A stretch of DNA of 8,423 nucleotides. Source: JBQCDV01 sp051960855. Its GTDB lineage: Bacteria > Actinomycetota > Actinomycetes > JAJZTN01. The notes under the pieces are model-generated. The model worked only from the letters and a program-made list of their open reading frames with translations. It was not told where the DNA came from and made no database searches. The stretch lies in assembly GCA_051960855.1 (NCBI GenBank), contig JBQCDV010000003.1, positions 1 through 8,423 of the forward strand. Reading direction: 5' to 3'. The position numbers and the translations under genes are program-made. Positions 1-5,276 of this stretch are shown here, piece by piece. The number at the start of each line of letters is the position of its first letter. Position 1 is the stretch's first letter.

Positions 1-1725
1 AAGCCGGCCATCGACCTCGAGAGCCTGCCGCTGGACGACGGCCCCACCTACGAGCTGCTCGGGCGCGGGGACACCCTCGGCGTCTTCCAGTTCGACGGCG
101 GCCCGATGCGGGCCCTGCTGCGGCTGATGAAGCCGGACAACTTCGAGGACATCTCCGCGGTCGGCGCGCTCTACCGGCCCGGCCCGATGGGCGCCGGGTC
201 GCACACCAACTACGCCCTGCGCAAGAACGGGCAGCAGGACATCACCCCCATCCACCCGGAGCTGGCCGAGCCGCTCAAGGAGATCCTCGGCACGACCTAC
301 GGCCTGATCGTCTATCAGGAGCAGGTCATGGCCATCGCGCAGAAGGTCGCCGGCTACACCCTCGGCAAGGCCGACCTGCTGCGCCGCGCCATGGGCAAGA
401 AGAAGCGCGAGGTCCTCGACGCCGAGTTCGTCGGCTTCTCGGGCGGCATGCGGGCCAACGGCTTCTCCGACGCGGCCATCAAGGCGCTATGGGACATCCT
501 CGTCCCGTTCTCCGACTACGCCTTCAACAAGTCCCACACCGCGGCCTACGGGCTCGTCTCGTACTGGACGGGCTACCTCAAGGCCAACTACCCGGCCGAG
601 TACATGGCCGCGGTCCTCACCTCGGTGCGCGACGACAAGGACAAGTCGGCGCTCTACCTCAACGAGTGCCGGCACATGGGCATCAAGGTGCTGCCGCCGG
701 ACGTCAACGAGTCCGACGGCGACTTCACCCCGGTCGGCACCGACATCCGCTTCGGCCTGTCGGCCATCCGCAACGTCGGGTCCAACGTCGTCGAGTCGGT
801 CATCCGCACCCGCCGCGACAAGGGCCGCTTCGGCGACTTCTTCGACTTCCTCCGCAAGGTGGAGCCGGTCGCCTGCAACAAGAAGACGATCGAGTCGCTG
901 ATCAAGGCCGGCGCCTTCGACTCCCTCGGGCACACCCGTCGAGGGCTGCTGGCGGTGCACGCCGACGCCATCGACGCGGTGATGGAGACCAAGCGCAACG
1001 AGGCCATCGGCCAGTTCGACCTCTTCGGCGGCGGCGAGGAGGACGGCGGCATCGAGGTGTTCGCGCCACCGGCGATCCCCATCGGCGAGTGGGACAAGTC
1101 GACGCTGCTCACGTACGAGCGCGAGATGCTCGGGCTCTACGTGTCGGACCATCCGCTGTTCGGCGTCGAGCACATCCTCAGCAGCTCCACCGACTGCTCC
1201 GTCGCCTCGCTGACCGGCTCCGACGACCGGCCCGAGGGAGCCGTCGTCACCATCGGCGGCCTGATCGCCAGCGTGCAGCGCAAGATCAACAAGAAGGGTG
1301 ACTACTGGGCGATCGCGACGGTCGAGGACCTCGAGGGCGCCATCGAGGTGCTGTTCTTCCCCTCGACCTACACCCTCGTCGGCCCGATGCTCAGCGAGGA
1401 CACCGTCGTCATCGTCAAGGGTCGGGTCAACCGCCGCGACGACGTCCCCACGCTGTACGCGATGGACCTCACCATTCCGGATCTGACCACCGGCCCGCGC
1501 GGCCCGGTCGTCGTGCGGCTGGCCACGACGCGCTGCACTCCGCCGCTCGTCGAGCGGCTCAAGGAGGTCCTGCGCAACCACCCCGGGACGACCGAGGTCC
1601 ACCTCGCACTTGCCAGCAGCGCTCGCACCACGCTGATGAAACTCGACGACCGGCTGCGGGTGTCGGCGACGCCCGCGCTCATGGGAGAACTCAAGGAGCT
1701 GCTCGGACCCTCGTGCCTCGGGTGA
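1..1725 (+). CDS. dnaE: DNA polymerase III alpha subunit, C-terminal part (5' truncated by window edge)
   Basis: This is the catalytic subunit of the replicative polymerase. The window starts inside the gene in frame 1; 574 residues remain of a family usually near 1,150-1,200, and the stop is TGA at 1723-1725. Window codons show the conserved GVFQFDGGPM segment and ALYRPGPMG, then YQEQVM (from codon 105), AMGKKK (from 131) and FNKSHTAAYG (from 175) of the fingers region. A helix-hairpin-helix-like SLIKAGAFD lies near codon 300. The pentapeptide QFDLF (codons 338-342, positions 1012-1026) matches the beta-clamp-binding consensus. An OB-fold-like domain spans roughly codons 415-490, followed by a short C-terminal domain. 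The palm domain with the catalytic aspartates should lie upstream, outside the window. Overall resemblance is to actinobacterial DnaE1 rather than to the DnaE2/ImuC mutasome polymerase, which I infer from the intact clamp motif and the similarity I recall. No break is visible. Confidence 0.97.
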   Translation, partial: KPAIDLESLPLDDGPTYELLGRGDTLGVFQFDGGPMRALLRLMKPDNFEDISAVGALYRPGPMGAGSHTNYALRKNGQQDITPIHPELAEPLKEILGTTYGLIVYQEQVMAIAQKVAGYTLGKADLLRRAMGKKKREVLDAEFVGFSGGMRANGFSDAAIKALWDILVPFSDYAFNKSHTAAYGLVSYWTGYLKANYPAEYMAAVLTSVRDDKDKSALYLNECRHMGIKVLPPDVNESDGDFTPVGTDIRFGLSAIRNVGSNVVESVIRTRRDKGRFGDFFDFLRKVEPVACNKKTIESLIKAGAFDSLGHTRRGLLAVHADAIDAVMETKRNEAIGQFDLFGGGEEDGGIEVFAPPAIPIGEWDKSTLLTYEREMLGLYVSDHPLFGVEHILSSSTDCSVASLTGSDDRPEGAVVTIGGLIASVQRKINKKGDYWAIATVEDLEGAIEVLFFPSTYTLVGPMLSEDTVVIVKGRVNRRDDVPTLYAMDLTIPDLTTGPRGPVVVRLATTRCTPPLVERLKEVLRNHPGTTEVHLALASSARTTLMKLDDRLRVSATPALMGELKELLGPSCLG

Positions 1726-1854
1726 CGTGCTGTGTGCCGCCTCGCGCCGGACGCTCGCGTAACTCGTGAGGAGCGACACGGCATCTGACCCGTGACGTTC
1801 TGCCCTTTTTGTCGTTAGATGTCCTAGCGCGTCACTCGTGGCGCGTCCCTGGAC

Positions 1855-1896
1855 CCGGCATCCCGCTCGTGACCTGGAACGCGAGCGGGATGCCGG
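1855..1896. terminator. Strong stem-loop downstream of dnaE, candidate terminator without U-tract
   Basis: Arm CCGGCATCCCGCTCG (1855-1869) is the exact reverse complement of CGAGCGGGATGCCGG (1882-1896), separated by 12 nt (1870-1881). Inside, T1870-G1881 can wobble-pair and G1871-C1880 can pair, extending the stem to about 17 bp. It lies 130 nt after the dnaE stop. No T-run follows on the plus strand, so if it terminates transcription it would be of the U-tract-less type proposed in actinobacteria. A structured RNA or protein-binding site is the alternative. Confidence 0.5.
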
Positions 1897-2127
1897 CCGG
1901 CCGCGGCTCGAGCGGCAGGCCGCCGTGTGCCACCGCTGCCCCGCTGGCCGTCCCCCGACGCCTCGGCCTCATGCGCGCGGGTGGACCGCGAACCTCGCTC
2001 GCTATCCCGAGAAGTTCGGGCGGTCTACAGCGTCGGCACTGGCGAGCGGACGTCGGCGCCGGACCGGGAGCGGAGCCCGGAGGAACTCGACGAAGCGATC
2101 GACGATCGTCTACCGGGCCACGCGCCG

Positions 2128-2156
2128 TTGCCTGGTAGCACCTGGAGTGCTACCTT
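2128..2156 (+). promoter_or_regulatory. vapBC promoter (leaderless) with palindromic operator in the spacer
   Basis: A -35-like TTGCCT (2128-2133) is followed by exactly 17 nt and a -10-like TACCTT (2151-2156). The vapB ATG at 2164 is where transcription would be expected to start, and no Shine-Dalgarno sequence precedes it, so the mRNA is probably leaderless. A perfect inverted repeat fills the spacer and enters the -10: GGTAGCAC (2134-2141), 5-nt spacer, GTGCTACC (2147-2154). Type II antitoxins normally repress their own operon through such palindromes, so this is the likely VapB/VapBC operator. Promoter boxes and palindrome are seen directly; the binding is inferred. Confidence 0.7.
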
Positions 2157-2163
2157 TCCGCGC

Positions 2164-2448
2164 ATGGAGCGCATCGGGGTGAAGGAACTGCGCCAGAACG
2201 CTTCCCGCTACCTCGCGATGGTCAAAGGCGGCGAGACGGTGGAGGTGACCGAGAGGGGCACGTTGGTGGCCCTGCTGTCGCCGCCGGGGAAATCTCGGCG
2301 GGCGCGCGACAGGTTGGTCTCGGCCGGGCGACTCATTCCAGCTGCCGCGCGGACTGGACGTCTCCGGTCGCCGCGCCCTGTGGTCGTCGCCGCCGGCGAG
2401 CCGACCAATGAGGAACTGCTCGACAGCGAGCGCGAAGAGCGCCTGTGA
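2164..2448 (+). CDS. vapB: VapB-like antitoxin, Phd/YefM family
   Basis: This 94-residue protein opens with MERIGVKELRQNASRYLAMV, the classic start of prevent-host-death (Phd/YefM) antitoxins. It continues with GGETVEVTERGTLVALLSP, the small alpha/beta DNA-binding and dimerisation domain (about residues 1-42). The basic linker and the acidic tail ending NEELLDSEREERL form the flexible C-terminal part that in this family wraps around and neutralises the toxin. The ATG at 2164 was chosen because the family's conserved N-terminus begins there and because the promoter -10 ends only 7 nt upstream. The frame is open further upstream to 1927, but that part matches nothing. The stop TGA overlaps the toxin GTG by 4 nt (GTGA), so the two are translationally coupled. 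It probably represses its own promoter through the palindrome just upstream. Pairing with the PIN toxin makes VapB the best name; the family assignment is firm. Confidence 0.93.
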   Translation: MERIGVKELRQNASRYLAMVKGGETVEVTERGTLVALLSPPGKSRRARDRLVSAGRLIPAAARTGRLRSPRPVVVAAGEPTNEELLDSEREERL

Positions 2449-2861
2449 TCTACCTCGACTCCTCGGCCCTGATGAAGTTGGTCAGGCAGGAGCAGGAAAG
2501 CCAAACGCTCGGCGAGTGGCTGGCTGAGCAGAGCGACGAGGCCCTGGTCTCCAGCGAACTGAGCCGGGTCGAGGTCCTGCGGGCGGCCAGGCGCCTCGGC
2601 AGCCTGGTCTTGGCGGAGGCTCGCGCTGTGGTCGACGAGCTCGATCTGGTTCCCCTTGACCGCGTGGTGCAGGACGTCGCCTGCGACATCGGCGACCCGC
2701 TGCTGCGCTCCCTCGCTGCGCTACACCTCGCGTCGGCGCTGTTGCTCAGCAGCGAGCTGACCGCGTTCGTCTCCTACGACCGTCGGCTCACAGATGCTGC
2801 AGGACGTGCCGGTTTGGTCGTCGCGGTGCCCGGTCAGTCGCCGCTGCCACACGAGGAGTAG
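2445..2861 (+). CDS. vapC: VapC-like PIN-domain toxin with a substituted active-site position
   Basis: This 138-residue protein (GTG start overlapping the antitoxin stop) is a PIN-domain ribonuclease of the VapC type. Such toxins are Mg2+-dependent RNases that cleave tRNA or rRNA and arrest growth when the antitoxin is lost. The N-terminal MIYLDSSALMKL carries the first acidic residue (Asp5), SRVEVLRA the second (Glu43), and SYDRRL the last (Asp112). The third conserved acid, normally Asp in an LR-[ST]-L-D-A-[IL]-H-L-A motif, is Ala91 here: LRSLAALHLASA, codon GCT at 2715-2717. One base (GAT to GCT) would explain it. The frame is otherwise intact and of normal length, so this may be a weakened or inactive toxin, or an allele that still binds its antitoxin and co-represses the operon. 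The family call is firm; the activity state is inference. Confidence 0.93.
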   Translation: MIYLDSSALMKLVRQEQESQTLGEWLAEQSDEALVSSELSRVEVLRAARRLGSLVLAEARAVVDELDLVPLDRVVQDVACDIGDPLLRSLAALHLASALLLSSELTAFVSYDRRLTDAAGRAGLVVAVPGQSPLPHEE

Positions 2862-2885
2862 GCGGGGGAGCTGGCCGTCCGCGCA

Positions 2886-2924
2886 GTGCCGCTGTCCAGT
2901 CGCCACCGATTCGACCAGCGGCAC
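2886..2924. repeat. Inverted repeat between convergent vapC and ybaK, possible bidirectional terminator
   Basis: GTGCCGCTG (2886-2894) and its exact reverse complement CAGCGGCAC (2916-2924) flank a 21-nt loop. It lies 24 nt after the vapC stop and about 80 nt beyond the end of the oppositely oriented ybaK gene, the usual place for a shared terminator. There is no T-run on either side and the loop is long, so the terminator role is tentative. A further short pair AGTCGCC (2898-2904) and GGCGACT (2944-2950) could form a competing stem. Confidence 0.35.
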
Positions 2925-3003
2925 GTACGCCGCCGTGGTCACTGGCGACTACCTCGCAGGCGGCTGGACTGTCCCGAATAATCACTCCGGATGCCGGTCG
3001 GGC

Positions 3004-3504
3004 TCAGCTCCTGGCGATCAGCGCGGTCGTCGCCGACGTCACGGCGACCAGGTCCGCCGGAGATAGCTCCAGATCGAGGCCGCGACGACCGCCTGAGACC
3101 AGCACCGTGTCGAAGGCGAGCGCGCTCTCGTCGAGGACCGTCGGCAGCGGCGTTCGCTGCCCGATGGGGCTGATGCCGCCAACGACGTAGCCCGACGAGC
3201 GCTCGGCGCGAGCCGGCTCGGCCATGGATGCGCGCTTGCCGCCGACAGCGGCGGCGAGCGCCTTGAGGTCGAGTGAGCGGTCGACCGGGACGATGCCCAC
3301 CACGAGCCGGCCGTCGACGTCGGCGAGGAGAGTCTTGAAGACCCGTGCCGGCTCGACACCGAGGGCCGCGGCGGCCTCGAGCCCGAACGACGCTGCGGCG
3401 GGATCGTGCTCGTAGGTCCTCACCTGGAACGGGATCGCTGCCCGCGTCAGAGCGACGGTTGCGGGGGTGCCCGTGCTGCCGGTCTTCGCGTCCTTCTTCG
3501 CCAC
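3004..3504 (-). CDS. ybaK: Cys-tRNA(Pro) deacylase, YbaK/EbsC family
   Basis: This 166-residue protein is a stand-alone editing enzyme that hydrolyses Cys (and similar small amino acids) mischarged on tRNA(Pro) by prolyl-tRNA synthetase. It acts in the cytosol. The fold's conserved features are visible: VFKTLLADVDG with the key lysine at residue 57 of the VFKTL motif, then VPVDRSLDLKALAAAVGGKRASMA. GYVVGGISPIG (from Gly105) follows, with the Gly-rich turn that shapes the active site, and then LPTVLDES. Length is normal for the family (about 155-170). The GTG start (complement of 3502-3504) gives a short Lys-rich leader and no Shine-Dalgarno is seen. It follows an 86-residue gene on the same strand by 69 nt, with a hairpin in between, and converges on vapC. 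It has no obvious functional link to the neighbours. Confidence 0.92.
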   Translation of the reverse strand: MAKKDAKTGSTGTPATVALTRAAIPFQVRTYEHDPAAASFGLEAAAALGVEPARVFKTLLADVDGRLVVGIVPVDRSLDLKALAAAVGGKRASMAEPARAERSSGYVVGGISPIGQRTPLPTVLDESALAFDTVLVSGGRRGLDLELSPADLVAVTSATTALIARS

Positions 3505-3510
3505 GGCGCC

Positions 3511-3516
3511 AGGGTA
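3511..3516 (-). promoter_or_regulatory. Possible -10 element for a leaderless ybaK transcript
   Basis: On the minus strand TACCCT (complement of 3511-3516, fitting TAnnnT) ends 6 nt before the GTG start, so transcription would start at the start codon. No good -35 is visible at 17 nt. It would explain the lack of a Shine-Dalgarno sequence and the hairpin separating ybaK from the gene upstream. Confidence 0.35.
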
Positions 3517-3562
3517 GAGACACGCCCACTCGTCCGGCGGCGGGTCGCAGGTGAGCCGCGGC

Positions 3563-3602
3563 TCCAGGAGCCCTCAGTGCTCGGGCTCTGACGGCTCCTG
3601 GA
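3563..3602. terminator. Hairpin overlapping the 3' end of the small acidic gene
   Basis: TCCAGGAGCC (3563-3572) pairs perfectly with GGCTCCTGGA (3593-3602). After one C-C mismatch (3573/3592), TCAG (3574-3577) pairs with CTGA (3588-3591), leaving a 10-nt loop. On the minus strand the stem contains the TGA stop of the 86-residue gene and lies before ybaK. It is a candidate terminator for the upstream gene, although no U-tract follows. Part of the symmetry falls in coding sequence, which argues that it is selected as RNA or DNA structure. Confidence 0.45.
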
Positions 3603-3834
3603 ACTGCGGCGTCATGCCGTCATCCTGTGGCCCACCGTCGTGAGATGGGAGTGGGCGGTCGTCGGCGGCGGCCTCGGCCACCTCGATCTCCTGGGCGTCG
3701 GGCTCCTCGCCTGCGGCAGCCGTCGGCCGCTCGCCGGGCGTCCCCGCGTCACTGCCGGTCTCCATCGCATCGACCAGGTCGCCGGCGGGCGCGACGGGAC
3801 GGTCGGGCAGGGGATGTTCGTCTCGGGCTGACAT
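3574..3834 (-). CDS. Small acidic, Pro-rich, probably disordered protein of unknown function
   Basis: This frame encodes 86 residues from an ATG (complement of 3832-3834) to TGA. I do not recognise a domain. The composition is strongly acidic with many Asp, Glu, Pro, Ala and Gly, almost no aromatic residues, and no signal peptide or membrane segment. It begins MSARDEHPLPDRPVAPAGDL and ends FQEPSEPEH, which suggests an intrinsically disordered soluble protein. Codons have mostly G or C in the third position, and the acidic composition differs from the Arg-rich look of shadow frames, so I take it as real. It is divergent from hisD across 116 nt and upstream of ybaK on the same strand. No clear Shine-Dalgarno sequence is visible. 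A larger open frame on the same strand in another phase (3612-4850) is antisense to hisD and much less protein-like. Confidence 0.65.
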   Translation of the reverse strand: MSARDEHPLPDRPVAPAGDLVDAMETGSDAGTPGERPTAAAGEEPDAQEIEVAEAAADDRPLPSHDGGPQDDGMTPQFQEPSEPEH

Positions 3835-3873
3835 GACCGTCTCGTACCCGGCAGCGCACGCGCCGCACCTCGG

Positions 3874-3888
3874 CGGCAGGACCTGCCG
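3874..3888. promoter_or_regulatory. Palindrome between divergent hisD and the small acidic gene, candidate operator
   Basis: CGGCAGG (3874-3880), one base, then CCTGCCG (3882-3888) form a perfect 7-bp-arm palindrome, with partial symmetry continuing outward. It lies about 28 nt upstream of the putative hisD -35 and 40 nt upstream of the minus-strand start, so it could serve either promoter. Local sequence is very G/C rich, which raises the chance of fortuitous symmetry. Confidence 0.3.
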
Positions 3889-3915
3889 GCGGCGCTGCTG
3901 GCTCCTCGGCTGCGG

Positions 3916-3943
3916 CTGCCGGTCTCGTGGACGCTCCTAGACT
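3916..3943 (+). promoter_or_regulatory. Probable hisD operon promoter, leaderless
   Basis: A good -10 TAGACT (3938-3943, TAnnnT) ends 7 nt before GTG 3951, so the first transcribed base would be at or next to the start codon. A weak -35-like CTGCCG (3916-3921) sits 16 nt upstream. No T-box or peptide-leader attenuator fits in the 116-nt gap to the divergent gene. Confidence 0.45.
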
Positions 3944-3950
3944 GGAGCGC

Positions 3951-5276
3951 GTGATCCCGCTGCTCGATCTGCGCTCCGCCCGCGACCGCGACCCGCGCGA
4001 CCTGCTGCCGCGCGCCGCTCTGGACGTCGAGGCCGCGCTCGAGCATGTGCGCCCGATCGTCGCGGAGGTCCGCGACGGGGGAGTGGACGCGGTGCTGGCT
4101 CTGGGAGAGCGGCTCGACGGCGTCCGCCCGCCAGCCCTGCGGGTGCCCCGTGAGGCGCTGCAGCGGGCGCTCGCGGAGCTGCCCGCCGACGTCCGCGCCG
4201 CGCTCGAGGAGTCCATCCGTCGTGCCCGTCTGGTGCACCGCGACCAGCGTCGCGGCGAGCACACCACGCAGGTGGTGCCAGGCGGCACCGTGACCGAGCG
4301 CTGGCTGCCGGTGGGACGCGTCGGGCTTTACGTCCCCGGCGGCCGCGCCGTCTACCCGAGCTCGGTCGTCATGAACGTCGTCCCCGCCCAGGAGGCGGGC
4401 GTCGCCTCGCTGGCCATCGCCTCGCCTCCGCAGCGGGACTTCGGCGGCCTGCCGCATCCCACGATCCTGGCGGCCGCCGAGCTGCTCGGTGTCGACGAGG
4501 TCTACGCCGCCGGGGGTGCTCAGGCTGTGGCGATGTTCGCCTACGGTGTCCGGGACGCCGAGGGCGACGTGGTGTGCGCCAAGGTCGACATGGTCACCGG
4601 CCCCGGCAACATCTGGGTCACCGCGGCCAAGCGGCTGCTCAAGGGCCTCATCGGCATCGACTCCGAGGCCGGCCCCACCGAGATCGCCATCCTCGCCGAC
4701 GACTCCGCCAACCCGGCCTGGGTGGCGAGCGACCTCATCAGCCAGGCGGAGCACGACGTCATCGCCGCCTCGGTCCTCGTGACGCCGAGCGAGAAGCTGG
4801 CGAAGCAGGTCGTCGCCGAGTTGGAGCGGCAGGTGCCGGCGACCAAGCACAGCGAGCGCATCCGCGAGGCGCTGTCCGGTCGGCAGTCCGGCATCGTGCT
4901 CGTGGAGGACCTTGAGCAGGGCCTACAGGTCGTCGACGCCTACGCCGCCGAGCACCTCGAGATCCACACCCGTGACGCCCGGTCTGTCGCCGAGCGGGTG
5001 CGCAACGCCGGTGCGATCTTCGTCGGGCCTTTCGCCCCGGTCAGCCTCGGCGACTACGCGGCCGGCTCCAACCACGTGCTGCCTACGGGCGGCTGCGCCT
5101 GCCACTCCAGCGGACTGTCGGTCCAGACGTTCCTGCGCGGCATCCACCTCGTCGAGTACGACGAGCCGGCGCTGCGCGACGTCGCCCACCACGTCGTGGC
5201 CCTGTCGGGCGCCGAGGACCTACCGGCGCACGGCCAGGCGGTCAGCATCCGCTTCGACGCCCCCTCGGGGGGCTGA
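3951..5276 (+). CDS. hisD: Histidinol dehydrogenase
   Basis: This 441-residue Zn2+ enzyme oxidises L-histidinol to L-histidine with two NAD+, the last step of the pathway, in the cytosol. Conserved blocks are GRVGLYVPGGRAVYPSSVVMN, GGAQAVAMFAYG, TGPGNIWVTAAKR and the EAGPTEIAILAD stretch. The zinc ligands expected for the family are present: Gln265 and His268 in ISQAEHD, Asp368 in SLGDYAAGSNH, and His427 in LPAHGQAV. The catalytic Glu334-His335 pair is in AAEHLE. I chose GTG 3951 (MIPLLDLRSA) because it aligns with the short N-terminus of known actinobacterial HisD and sits where a -10 at 3938-3943 would start transcription. An in-frame GTG at 3927 would add 8 residues but overlaps the promoter. 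The stop TGA abuts the hisC GTG with no gap. It is the first gene of the his operon and nothing in it is abnormal. Confidence 0.97.
   Translation: MIPLLDLRSARDRDPRDLLPRAALDVEAALEHVRPIVAEVRDGGVDAVLALGERLDGVRPPALRVPREALQRALAELPADVRAALEESIRRARLVHRDQRRGEHTTQVVPGGTVTERWLPVGRVGLYVPGGRAVYPSSVVMNVVPAQEAGVASLAIASPPQRDFGGLPHPTILAAAELLGVDEVYAAGGAQAVAMFAYGVRDAEGDVVCAKVDMVTGPGNIWVTAAKRLLKGLIGIDSEAGPTEIAILADDSANPAWVASDLISQAEHDVIAASVLVTPSEKLAKQVVAELERQVPATKHSERIREALSGRQSGIVLVEDLEQGLQVVDAYAAEHLEIHTRDARSVAERVRNAGAIFVGPFAPVSLGDYAAGSNHVLPTGGCACHSSGLSVQTFLRGIHLVEYDEPALRDVAHHVVALSGAEDLPAHGQAVSIRFDAPSGG

Larger units (their letters stand above)
1726..2163. other. Intergenic region between dnaE and the toxin-antitoxin pair
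   Basis: This 438-base stretch has no convincing gene. Plus-strand open frames starting at 1809, 1838 and 1927 overlap one another, are rich in Arg/Pro/Ser, and resemble nothing I recognise. The frame from 1927 runs in phase into the antitoxin gene, so it is probably just open high-GC upstream sequence. Structure that is present includes a short T-run at 1806-1810 without a convincing hairpin directly before it. There is a perfect 15-bp-arm hairpin at 1855-1896, a 10-bp palindrome GACGATCGTC at 2101-2110, and the vapB promoter/operator at 2128-2156. An imperfect direct repeat GTGACGTnCTG occurs at 1722-1732 and 1792-1802. Confidence 0.6.

Noticed and set aside
487..1779. 430-codon open frame antisense to dnaE
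   Set aside because: Composition is Arg/Asp/Val/Gly-rich and low in normal motif content, as expected of the shadow of a strongly coding high-GC gene. dnaE motifs on the plus strand explain the region.
1722..1802. Imperfect direct repeat GTGACGTnCTG at 1722-1732 and 1792-1802 as attachment site or target duplication
   Set aside because: Only 10 of 11 bases match, there is no recombinase or element between the copies, and one copy spans the dnaE stop; probably chance.
1785..1811. Classical terminator with the T-run at 1806-1810
   Set aside because: The only nearby stem (CACGG/CCGTG) has 5 bp and ends too far from the T-run to be convincing.
1838..2182. 114-codon frame (and overlapping frames from 1809 and 1927) upstream of vapB
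   Set aside because: Basic, low-complexity translations in three overlapping frames with no recognised motif. They run through the hairpin or the promoter and operator, so they look like non-coding high-GC sequence.
3927..3950. Upstream GTG start for hisD
   Set aside because: It would overlap the -10 box at 3938-3943 and add residues before the conserved short N-terminus; kept only as an alternative.
3612..4850. 412-codon minus-strand open frame antisense to hisD
   Set aside because: It is a shadow frame of hisD, with repetitive Arg/Gly/Val/Asp composition. It also overlaps the better 86-residue frame on the same strand.
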